A DNA stretch of 64,000 nt from Flavobacteriales bacterium (GTDB lineage Bacteria > Bacteroidota > Bacteroidia > Flavobacteriales_F > PHOS-HE28), in assembly GCA_016699575.1 (NCBI GenBank), contig CP064979.1, positions 2,728,001 through 2,792,000 on the forward strand, given 5' to 3'. Position numbers and translations under genes: made by a program. Each line of letters begins with the position of its first letter. The stretch's first letter is position 1. A model generated the notes under the pieces. It did no database searches. It was not told where the DNA came from and worked only from the letters and a program-made list of their open reading frames with translations. Shown in pieces: positions 24,264 to 34,300 of this stretch.

Positions 24264-25595
24264 TCAGTTCAATTGAACATCATCCACGCGCATGTTGGTG
24301 TCTTGATTGTTGGGGCCACTGCCGGTGTAGCGGAAGCCGACCACGAAGCCGCCGCTGTATCCGTTGGGCAGCAGGCTGGTCAGGTCGATGATGCCGCTGT
24401 CCACCCATACGAAGTCGGCCGTACCGTCGTCGGCATAGGTGCAGGACACCGGTGCCCAGTTGGCCGTGCTGAGGTTGGTGCCATCGAAGTCGGTGCAGAT
24501 GAACAAGGCGAACGGATCGTGGCCCGCATCGCCGAAGGCCCGTTGGGTCTTGAACTGCAAGGTGTTGCTGCCGTTCGCCTGCATGTTCGGGCTCACGAGC
24601 CAGCTTACGGTGGTGGCCGCCGTGCTGGTGTAGGCACTGCCTTGCGCGAAGAGTTCAGCTTGGAAGGCCCCGCCGCGCCACACGCGCAGATCGCTCGATT
24701 GGGTGCCGTTGTACCAGCACGCCAGGTCGATGTTGGTATTGGCCGTAACGGTGCTGAAGTCTTCTTGCACGCCGCCTGTGGGCGGGCAAGGCTGGAAGGG
24801 CAGCGGACATGGATCGCAACGGTCGCCGAAGAGCGCTACCTCAGCCAGGTTGCGGATGATGAGCTGGTTGGTGCCATTGTATTGGCCAAGAATACCGGTG
24901 AAGGTGCCATTGCCGGCCGCCAGTGGCGTGTTGGCGAAGTTGGCATAGCCGCTGCTGCGTACGATGATGCTGTTGGTGCAGTCGCCCATGTACCGGTCCA
25001 CGGAGTTCTGCCCGACCGCATCGGCGTAGGTGAGCCCGTTGCACGCGTCATTCTGGTCGAATTCAACCCCCACGATACGAATGAGCATGCTTTGCAGCGT
25101 ATCGAGGCCGAAACCGTTCAAATGCGATTGGTTGAGCTCCGCGATGGTCATTTCCAGTGGCTCCACATGGTTCAGCGTGCTCTGCTTCACCACGTTGTTG
25201 TCCACGTCCACGGAATCGAGCTGCAGCACACCGTTGTATTGGCTCAGCGTGGTGCCCGGCAGGTAGATGCGCACGCGATCGCCCTGGTAAAGACCACCGC
25301 TGTTCTTCAAACGTACGTTGATGGCCTGGCCACCGTCCTGCATGTACACGTTCTTGTAGAGGTTGCCGTTCTGCTCGTCGGCCGTGATGGTGCCGTAAAC
25401 GCTCAATGGCGCTGTGAAGCGAACTGCAATTTGTCCGCTGTCGGCGAACATCTGCCGCAGGTCGCGGACGGTGATGACCGCGCTGTCCGGGATGCTTGCG
25501 ATCGGCGGTGTGTCGAATTCCTTGTCGCACGAAGCGAAGAGCGACAAGGCGCCCAGGGCGAAGAACAAGTTGCGCACGGAAAAGGTGTTGTTCAT
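24264..25595 (-). CDS. DUF5689-like surface lipoprotein
   Basis: A 443-residue lipoprotein with the lipobox LFASC (Cys about residue 23) after a hydrophobic N-terminus. Residues about 35-240 resemble DUF5689 (ITVRDLRQMFADSG ... VYGTITADEQNGNLYKNVYMQD ... INVRL), an OB-fold-like binding domain. The second half resembles a choice-of-anchor or lectin-like sandwich (DLACWYNGTQSSDLRVWRGG). The gene starts 3 bases after the TonB receptor stop, which argues for one operon and a job like SusD, delivering ligand to the receptor. Ligand unknown. Confidence 0.82.
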   Translation of the reverse strand: MNNTFSVRNLFFALGALSLFASCDKEFDTPPIASIPDSAVITVRDLRQMFADSGQIAVRFTAPLSVYGTITADEQNGNLYKNVYMQDGGQAINVRLKNSGGLYQGDRVRIYLPGTTLSQYNGVLQLDSVDVDNNVVKQSTLNHVEPLEMTIAELNQSHLNGFGLDTLQSMLIRIVGVEFDQNDACNGLTYADAVGQNSVDRYMGDCTNSIIVRSSGYANFANTPLAAGNGTFTGILGQYNGTNQLIIRNLAEVALFGDRCDPCPLPFQPCPPTGGVQEDFSTVTANTNIDLACWYNGTQSSDLRVWRGGAFQAELFAQGSAYTSTAATTVSWLVSPNMQANGSNTLQFKTQRAFGDAGHDPFALFICTDFDGTNLSTANWAPVSCTYADDGTADFVWVDSGIIDLTSLLPNGYSGGFVVGFRYTGSGPNNQDTNMRVDDVQLN

Positions 25596-25598
25596 GGA

Positions 25599-28133
25599 TC
25601 AGAAACTGAAGGTGGCCATCACGAAGAAGGTGCGGCCGTACATGTAACTGTAGCGGTTCGGGAAGCGGTCCACGTCCTGGCGGTCGAAGCGCAGTTGCTC
25701 GAAGCCGCCGGTGATGAAGTCCGTTACATTGAAGAGGTTGTTGATGTTGGCGTTGACGGCGAAGCGGTACTTGCGCTTGAACATCCAGCTCTTGCCACCG
25801 TAGATGTCCACGATGAACGCGCTGTTGAGCTTCTCCTGTTCGAGCAGTTTTTCCACCTGCGGATCGTCCTGCACGAAGATCTCCGTGGCTTCGGCCGTGC
25901 GGCGTGCAGGGTTCGGGTCCAGGTAGATGTCGTCGAAGTAGTTGCCGTTGGCGCCCACGAACCAGAATTTGGGTGCACTGTACTTGAGGCCGATGCTCGC
26001 GGCGGTCTGCGGCATGCCGCCCACGCGGTAGTTCTTCCAGTAAACGGTACGGTCGCTCGCCAATACTTCGCTGCTGTTGTCGCGTGTTGCTGTCGCTTGC
26101 GGACGGCTGCTGTAGAGGTATTGCCCCCCTGCGTACACAGCGGTCATCGTCCATGTTGCGGTGATGTTGGCCTCGGCGCCGAGCTCCACGCCCATGTGCG
26201 TCTGGTCAACCCCGCTCATGGTGTAGTTGACGATGGTGAGGAACTCCTCGTTGAAGAAACTGCGGCTCCAGATCTGGTCCGTGAACTTCGTCCAGTAACC
26301 AGTCAAGCGCCCTTTGATGCGCGGGGCGCGAAGGATGTAGTTGATGTCGGCGCTGGTGACCTTCTCGTTGGTGAGGCCGTCGATCACGCCATCCTGGTTG
26401 CGCGCGCTCAGGTACGACCAGCGGGGAGCAGGCGGCCGGGTCATGTACGCGGCATTGGCGGATACGTAGTGACGGCCACTGATCTTGTACACGGCACCGC
26501 CCTTCAACCCGTAATGGAAGAAGCTGTGCGTTCCGCCCTTGCCCTTGCTGCTGGTGGGGAAGCGGCCGTTGGCCACGTTGCCTTCGCGGAAGAAACTGGT
26601 GTTCGCGAGGTTCAGGCCCAGGTACACCTCCAGTGTGCGCCACTTCTGCTCGAACTGGCCGAAGGCGTTCAGGTTGCTCACGTGCAGTTCATAGTCGTAG
26701 CCGAAACGATCGCCCACGCGCACCACACGGTTGGGGTTCTCGATGTCGTTCTGTGCCGCGTTCGGGTCGTCCTGGTCCAGCTCCGCGAACTGGTTCAGGT
26801 CGAGCCAGTAGTCGCCGCCCAGCAGGTCCTTCACCACCTTGAAATTGTGCGTCACCTGCTTGTTCCAGCTGATGCCGGCGGTGATGTGGCCGTTCTCTTT
26901 CCAGGGCTTGTTCCACACGCTGTTGATGCCCCAACGCGTGGGGTCGTTGCGCTGCTCTTCCACGATGTACTTGCTGCGCATGCCCGTCACGTTGTTCCCA
27001 ACAATGCCATCGGCGTTCACCACCGTGTGCAGGTTCTTGCTGTTGGCGAAGTAGAGCTGCTCCCAGTCGATCTGGCGCACATTGTCGTCGCTGCCCCAAA
27101 GGCTCGCCAGTTGCGCGGCGTAGGCCGGGTCGGTCTGGTCGTAGTAGCTCGGCAGGTAGCGGTAGTAATCGGGGCGGGGGTCCTTGGCGTCGAACCAGTT
27201 CAGGTTGGTAAGGCCATCGCGACCGAATGTGTAGACCACGCTCGTCTGCACTTTGCCCTTCTTGTCCAGGTCCCAGTTGTGCGTGAGCAGGAACACGGGC
27301 TTGTGGTCGTGGCTCATCCTTGCGTTGCGCTTTTCGCCATCCTGGTAACCCCAGTTCGGGTTGTAATAGTTGGTGCCAGTGAGATCATAGATCTCTTGGA
27401 TGGCAGCGCCTTGGCGGCCTTGGATGATAGGCGCGCCGAAGTAGGTGAAGTTCAGGCTCTGCTTCTCGGTGAGCTTGCGCTCCACGGCCAGGAAGTAGGC
27501 CCAGGCATTGTAGCTGGTTCCGTCCACGTATCCTTCCTCGGCCCAACGGCGGCTGCCGCTCACGCTCAGTGCCCAGCCATTGCTCTGCATGCCCGTGTTA
27601 TAGGTCACCATCACGCGGTTACGGTAGCTGCGGTTGGTGAAGGCCACCGAGGTGCGCAGGCCCTTGCGCAGGTGACCGGCGCGCAGGCCGATCTCCGTGT
27701 GCCCGCCTATGCTGCCGAAGGTCTCGCGGCTCGCTGCCACACCGTTGTGCACCCGCATCCAGCGGGTAACGTCGTTCAGGCCGCCCCAGAGGGTCCACGG
27801 CGCGAAGCCGCTCTCCAGGTCGTTGATCATCACGCCGTTCAGCGTCACAAGCGTGTTCTCGCCGTCGTAGCCGCGGATACGGAACCGTGCGTTGCCGAAG
27901 TTGAAGCCTGCCGTGCTGGTGAACACATCGCGGGAGCTTTGCAGCACACCACTGATGTCCTGGGCGCCCAGGGCCGCATCGAGCTCCTGCGCATCCATGG
28001 TGTACATGGGTGCGCGGGAGGCGCCGCCGGCCGTGTCGGCGGGCATGTACAGGGTGGTATCGATCTGCGCCAGAACGCCCAAGGCCGGGCCGAACGAAGC
28101 GAGCAAGAGGAGCGAGCGTACAGAACGGATCAT
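25599..28133 (-). CDS. TonB-dependent outer-membrane receptor
   Basis: An 844-residue outer-membrane receptor. A signal peptide ends near LGVLAQ. The plug domain begins about residue 45 (ELDAALGAQDISGVLQSSRDVF) and includes FRIRGYDGENTLVTLNGVMIND; a long barrel follows and ends with the aromatic strand TFFVMATFSF. Unlike classic SusC proteins there is no N-terminal carboxypeptidase-like domain. The start is the ATG complementary to 28131-28133. A TACATTTG promoter element lies upstream, and two surface-protein genes follow in the same operon. The ligand is unknown; context hints at nucleic acid or phosphate compounds. Confidence 0.9.
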   Translation of the reverse strand: MIRSVRSLLLLASFGPALGVLAQIDTTLYMPADTAGGASRAPMYTMDAQELDAALGAQDISGVLQSSRDVFTSTAGFNFGNARFRIRGYDGENTLVTLNGVMINDLESGFAPWTLWGGLNDVTRWMRVHNGVAASRETFGSIGGHTEIGLRAGHLRKGLRTSVAFTNRSYRNRVMVTYNTGMQSNGWALSVSGSRRWAEEGYVDGTSYNAWAYFLAVERKLTEKQSLNFTYFGAPIIQGRQGAAIQEIYDLTGTNYYNPNWGYQDGEKRNARMSHDHKPVFLLTHNWDLDKKGKVQTSVVYTFGRDGLTNLNWFDAKDPRPDYYRYLPSYYDQTDPAYAAQLASLWGSDDNVRQIDWEQLYFANSKNLHTVVNADGIVGNNVTGMRSKYIVEEQRNDPTRWGINSVWNKPWKENGHITAGISWNKQVTHNFKVVKDLLGGDYWLDLNQFAELDQDDPNAAQNDIENPNRVVRVGDRFGYDYELHVSNLNAFGQFEQKWRTLEVYLGLNLANTSFFREGNVANGRFPTSSKGKGGTHSFFHYGLKGGAVYKISGRHYVSANAAYMTRPPAPRWSYLSARNQDGVIDGLTNEKVTSADINYILRAPRIKGRLTGYWTKFTDQIWSRSFFNEEFLTIVNYTMSGVDQTHMGVELGAEANITATWTMTAVYAGGQYLYSSRPQATATRDNSSEVLASDRTVYWKNYRVGGMPQTAASIGLKYSAPKFWFVGANGNYFDDIYLDPNPARRTAEATEIFVQDDPQVEKLLEQEKLNSAFIVDIYGGKSWMFKRKYRFAVNANINNLFNVTDFITGGFEQLRFDRQDVDRFPNRYSYMYGRTFFVMATFSF

Positions 28134-28169
28134 GGGTGGCGGACGTCGGGCGGCTTTCTGAAAGGGCGC

Positions 28170-28177
28170 CAAATGTA
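28170..28177 (-). promoter_or_regulatory. Predicted -7 element TACATTTG of the TonB receptor operon
   Basis: A perfect TAnnTTTG on the minus strand, with TTA 19 bases upstream in place of TTG. The receptor ATG is 36 bases downstream. Confidence 0.55.
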
Positions 28178-28290
28178 GCCCGCTGCTTGCCCCGGCTAAG
28201 GCCGAGTTGTTCACCGTTGCGCTAAGGCTGTGCAAAGGATCCGTGCACCGCCCGACTTGCGTAACTCGTCTTCCACCGGCGTCGACAGCG

Positions 28291-28313
28291 CCCCCCCGCG
28301 GGCGATACATTCG
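28291..28313 (+). promoter_or_regulatory. Predicted promoter of the giant repeat gene with C7 tract
   Basis: TACATTCG at 28306-28313 precedes the ATG at 28334 by 20 bases. A run of seven C (28291-28297) lies in the region expected to be the spacer between the -33 and -7 elements. Confidence 0.45.
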
Positions 28314-28333
28314 ACGGCTTTTCCCGGCCCCTC

Positions 28334-31300
28334 ATGGCTTTCCCCTCCATGCCCGCCTTCCGAAGCGTCCTCCTGGCCGCACTATTGGGCTGCGCCAGCG
28401 GGTTGAGGGCCGGCCACTTCGCCGGGGGCAACATCACGTACGAGTGCCTTGGTGGAACCAGCTACGAGGTGACGCTTGATCTCTTCCTGGATTGCTCGGG
28501 GGCCGCCATGATCCCCCAGGACCTCAATTTCCAAAGTGATTGCGGCGTCAGCTTCTCCCTGAACTCGCTGCCTGCACCCGTGCCCACCGAGGTGAGCCAG
28601 CTCTGCGCGGCGGAGATCCCGAACAGCACCTGCAACGGCGGTGCCTTGCCAGGCATTGAACACTACCAGTTCACCGTGGTGGTGAACCTGGCGGCGTGCA
28701 ACGACTGGACGATCAGCTGGGATCTCTGCTGTAGGGCAGGCACCAACAACCTCATGGGCGTGCCGGGGATGTACGTCTCCGCCAACCTGGACAATGCAAC
28801 AGCGCCCTGCAACAACAGTCCTGTCTTCACGGATTACTCCATCCCTTACGTGTGCGTGGGCCAACCGGCCAGCTACAACTACGGCATCACCGAGCCCGAT
28901 GGCGACAGTATCACGTATGCGCTGATCTCCGCATTACAGAACGTAGGCGTGCCGGTGCCTTACCAAGGTGGATTCACCGGCGCGGTGCCGATCCCGGGTG
29001 TGGCGCTCGACACACAAACCGGCCAGCTGACCTTCACCCCGCCCAACATCGGCAACTATGTGGTGGCGGTGCTCGTGAACGAGTACGATGCCAATGGCGT
29101 GCTCATCGGCCAGGTGATGCGCGACCAAATGTTCATCGCCATCGCATGCACCGGAAGCACACCAACGACAACGGGTATTTCCGGCGTCACCGGTCCCGCG
29201 GGCACTTACCTGGTGACGAGTTCCAACAGTATCGAGATCTGCGATGGTGCCAACGTGTGCGTTGATGTGGAGTTCACCGACGTTGACCCGGCAACCACCA
29301 TCCAGGTCGTATCCCAAGCGGCCACGTTGCTTCCTGGCTCAACCTTCACCATTACCGGCACCAACCCGGCAGTGGCCACCATTTGCTGGACGGCCAACAT
29401 CAACAACTCACCGGTGAACGTGCTCATCCAGGCGGATGATGGCGCGTGCCCGATCGAGAACACCGTCAGTACGTCCATCAACTTCGTGGTGACGCAGCCG
29501 CAGGCCGGTGCCTTCGATCCGGGGACGAACGGTAGCATCACCGTGTGTGAGAACGTTGCACCCTTTCCGCTGTTCGGCGAACTGGGCGGAACGCCGGATG
29601 CTGGTGGGACTTGGACTGCACCGGGCGGTGCCGCTCACAGCGGTACGTACGATCCTTCCGTTGATGTGCCCGGTGTGTACACCTACACGGTGGGCAATGC
29701 CTGTGGCGGCGCCAGTGCAACTGTTACCGTGACGGAGAACCCGCTGCCGAACGCTGGAACCAACGGGAATCTGCAGGTGTGCGATAACGCAGGCCCTGTT
29801 GCATTGTTCAGCGGTTTGGGCGGCGCGCCTTTGGTGGGTGGGACCTGGACGGCCCCAGGCGGAGCAGCACATGGTCCCAATTACGATCCGGCCAGCGATG
29901 TGCCTGGCGTGTACACCTACACGGTGAACGGTGTTGCACCCTGTGTCACTGCTTCGGCAACCGTAGCGGTGACCGAAGTGGCCCCACCGAACGCCGGAAC
30001 CAACGGATTCTGGACGCTCTGCGGACAGACCGGTACTGTGAACATGTTCCTGGCCTTGGGCGGAGCGCCGCAAGCAGGTGGCACATGGACCGCTCCCGGT
30101 GGCGTTGCTCACGGCGCGATCTACGATCCGGTGGTCGACAATCCCGGTGTGTACACCTACACTGTTCCGGGCACCGCGCCGTGTGCTGCTTCCTCCGCCA
30201 CTGTAACTGTTACAGAGAATCCCGCGGCGAACGCCGGTTCTAACGGGGCCATCACCATCTGTTCCACCAGTGCGCCGTTCGTGCTGTTCGCACAGCTGGG
30301 CGGAACGCCCGATGCTGGCGGAACATGGACCGGCCCCGGTGGCGCTGCGCATGGCCCGAACTACAACCCGGCAGTGGACGGTAGCGGTGTATACACCTAC
30401 ACTGTTGCAGGCATTGCGCCCTGCCTGAACTCAGTGGCCACGGTCACTGTCACGGAGAACGCGGCGCCGAACGCAGGAACGAACAACGCGATCACGGTGT
30501 GTTCCAACGGAGCGCCTGTTTCGCTTTTAGGCTCACTCTTGGGCGGTCCATCGGCCGGTGGCACATGGACCGATCCCGGTGGGGTGGCCCACGGTGCGCT
30601 CTACGATCCGCTGGTTGACGCTCCCGGCGTTTACACCTACACCATTCTTGGCAACGCTCCTTGCGCCAATGCCTCGGCGACCATCACCGTAACGGAAACC
30701 ACCGCTCCCAATGCCGGTACGAACGGAGTGCTGACCGTGTGCGCGAACAGTGCTGCAACTGGTCTCTTCGCTTCACTTGGTGGTGCGCCGCAAGCTGGCG
30801 GAACATGGACAGCCCCAGGCGGCGCAGGGCACAGCGGCACCTACGATCCTGCGGTGGATGCACCCGGCGCATTCACATACACTGTTGCTGGTGCACCTCC
30901 CTGCGCGAACGCGACGGCAACGGTGACGGTGACGGAGAACGCACCGCCGAACGCTGGCACGAACGGAGCACTAACGGTCTGCGCCAACAGTGCTGCAACA
31001 GGTCTCTTCGCTTCACTTGGTGGCGCGCCGCAAGCAGGCGGAACATGGACTGCACCCGGTGGCGCAGCGCACAGTGGTACGTATGACCCGGCGGTGGATG
31101 CACCGGGCGCATACACATACACCGTCGCTGGACCGGCGCCTTGCGCGAACGCGACGGCAACGGTGACGGTGACCGAGAACGCACCGCCGAACGCTGGCAC
31201 GAACGGAGCACTAACGGTCTGCGTCAACAGTGCTGCAACAGGTCTCTTCGCATCGCTCGGCGGTTCGCCGCAAGCAGGCGGAACATGGACCGCCCCAGGC

Positions 31301-34300
31301 GGCGCAGCGCACAGCGGCACCTACGATCCTGCGGTGGATGCACCCGGCGCATTCACATACACTGTTGCTGGTGCACCTCCCTGCGCGAACGCGACGGCAA
31401 CGGTGACGGTGACGGAGAACGCACCGCCGAACGCAGGCACGAACGGAGCACTAACGGTCTGCGCCAACAGTGCTGCAACAGGTCTCTTCGCTTCACTTGG
31501 TGGCGCGCCGCAAGCAGGCGGAACATGGACTGCACCCGGTGGCGCAGCGCACAGCGGTACGTATGACCCGGCGGTGGATGCACCGGGCGCATACACATAC
31601 ACCGTCGCTGGACCGGCGCCTTGCGCGAACGCGACGGCAACGGTGACGGTGACCGAGAACGCACCGCCGAACGCTGGCACGAACGGAGCACTAACGGTCT
31701 GCGTCAACAGTGCTGCAACAGGTCTCTTCGCATCGCTCGGCGGTTCGCCGCAAGCAGGCGGAACATGGACCGCCCCCGGCGGTGCAGCGCACAGCGGCAC
31801 GTATGATCCGGCTGTTGATGCACCCGGGGCATACACATACACTGTCGCTGGACCGGCGCCTTGCGCGAACGCGACGGCAACGGTGACGGTGACCGAGAAC
31901 GCACCGCCGAACGCTGGCACGAACGGAGCACTAACGGTCTGCGCCAACAGTGCTGCAACAGGTCTCTTCGCATCGCTCGGCGGTTCGCCACAAGCAGGCG
32001 GAACATGGACCGCCCCCGGCGGTGCAGCGCACAGCGGCACGTACGATCCGGCCGTTGATGCACCCGGTGCGTACACATACACCGTCGCTGGAACGGCGCC
32101 TTGCGCGAACGCAACGGCAACGGTGACGGTGACGGAGAACGCACCGCCGAACGCTGGAACGAACGGCGTGCTTACGCTTTGTGCGAACAGTGCTGCATCA
32201 GCGCTCTTCGCTTCACTTGGTGGCGCGCCGCAAGCAGGCGGAACATGGACTGCACCCGGTGGTGCGGCTCACAGTGGCACGTATGATCCGGCTGTTGATG
32301 GCGCCGGTGCATACACATACACCGTTGCTGGTACACCGCCTTGCGCGAACGCCACGGCAACGGTGACGGTGACCGAGAACGCACCGCCGAACGCTGGCAC
32401 GAACGGTGTGCTGACCGTGTGCGTGAACGGTGTCGCGACCGGTCTCCTCACATCGCTTGGTGGTGCACCGCAAGCCGGTGGAACATGGACCGCCCCCGGT
32501 GGTGCAGCACACAGCGGCACGTACGATCCGGCTGTTGATGGGCCTGGGGTTTACACCTACACTGTTGTCGGCGCTGTGCCATGTGCTGATGCTGTTGCCA
32601 CGGTTTTGGTAACTGAGAATGCTGCTCCGGATGCCGGGATCGACGGTGCGCTTGTGGTCTGCTCCAACGGTCCAATGGTCGGCTTGATCGCTTCGTTGGG
32701 TGGTGCACCCCAAGGAGGAGGTGTGTGGACGGCCCCAGGTGGGCTCGCGCATTCCGGCAACTACGATCCGACCGTGGATGGTCCAGGCGTATACACCTAT
32801 TCGGTTTGGGGCACCGCACCCTGTGCAGTTGCCACAGCTTCGGTCACTGTCACCGAAAACGTTCCACCCTCTGCAGGTACGAACGGCGGGTTGTCCATAT
32901 GCTCCAATGGAGCACCCACGGGGCTGTTCTTTTGGCTGGCAGGGGCCCCGCAAGCCGGTGGGACCTGGACAGCGCCTGGTGGTGCGGCGCACAGCGGTAC
33001 GTACGATCCAGCGGTCGACATGCAGGGTGCATATACCTACACGGTCCTTGGGTCGGCACCCTGTGCGGATGCCAGTGCCACCGTAACGGTCACGGAGAAT
33101 GCGGCTCCCGATGCCGGAGCCGATGCTGTGCTGACCATCTGTTCCAGCGATGGGCCACTGGCACTCTTCACCTTGTTGGGTGGCGCGCCGCAACCAGGTG
33201 GCAGCTGGACGGGTCCGGGTGGCACGGCGCATAGTGGCACGTATGATCCCGCCGTCGATGCCACGGGTGCCTACATGTACACCGTTGTTGGGTTGCCCCC
33301 GTGCGCCAATGCAACTGCCACCGTTACGGTGACGGAAGTCGCTGCCGTTGATGCTGGTGCGAACGGAGCGCTGAGTGTTTGCGCAAGCACCCCGGCTGTT
33401 GCACTGATCAGTAGTTTGGGGGGGGCTCCTGGTGCAGGTGGCTCGTGGACCGCGCCGGGCGGTGCCGCACACAGTGGTGTCTTCGATCCAGCGGTGGATG
33501 TGGCAGGCAACTACACGTACACGCTGTTAGGAACTGCACCCTGTCCCGATGCCGCTGCTGTGGTGGCTGTCACCATCGCGCCGGCTCCGGATGCCGGCGG
33601 TAGTGCTGGGTCCCTTGCTTGCAGCGACGGGCCAGCAATGGACCTCTTCCTTGGGTTGACCGGAGCACCTGATGCAGGTGGGACGTGGACCGCGCCAGGT
33701 GGTTTGGCGCACTCGGGCTTGTACGATCCACTGGTCGATGCTCCGGGGGTCTACACCTACACCGTACCAGGAACACCGCCGTGTGCGAACGCAAGTGCCG
33801 GTGTTACGATGATGGAAGTGGCACCTGCCAACGCGGGCATTGATGCGGCGTTCGCGGCTTGTGCCACCGGTGGGGCAACGAACCTGTTCCCATTGTTGGG
33901 TGGTGCCCAACCCGGTGGAACATGGACCGCTCCGGGCGGTGGTGCGCACAATGGCTTCTTCGATCCCGCGGTGGATCTTGCCGGTGCATATGCATACACC
34001 GTTCTTGGAAATGCTCCGTGCCCGGACGACGTGGCTGTGATCACTGTCGTGATCACGGCAACACCGGATGCCGGTACGAATGGAACGCTGACGCTGTGCG
34101 AAGACATGGCGCCAACGTCGCTCTTCGCGGCGCTCGGTGGCGGCCCGGATGCCGGGGGAACATGGACCGATCCCAATGGCAATGTGCATGGTCCAACGGT
34201 CGACCCGACCGTTGACCCCAGCGGTGTGTACACGTACACTATCGCGGCGGTGCCGCCCTGCTTGGGTGACGTCAGTACCGTCACGGTGTCCATTAACGCA

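Noticed and set aside
24207..28178. A 1,323-codon open frame on the plus strand opposite the TonB receptor and DUF5689 genes
   Set aside because: It is antisense to two well-supported genes, has no recognisable domain and a Val/His/Ala-rich composition typical of reverse-complement frames in GC-rich DNA.
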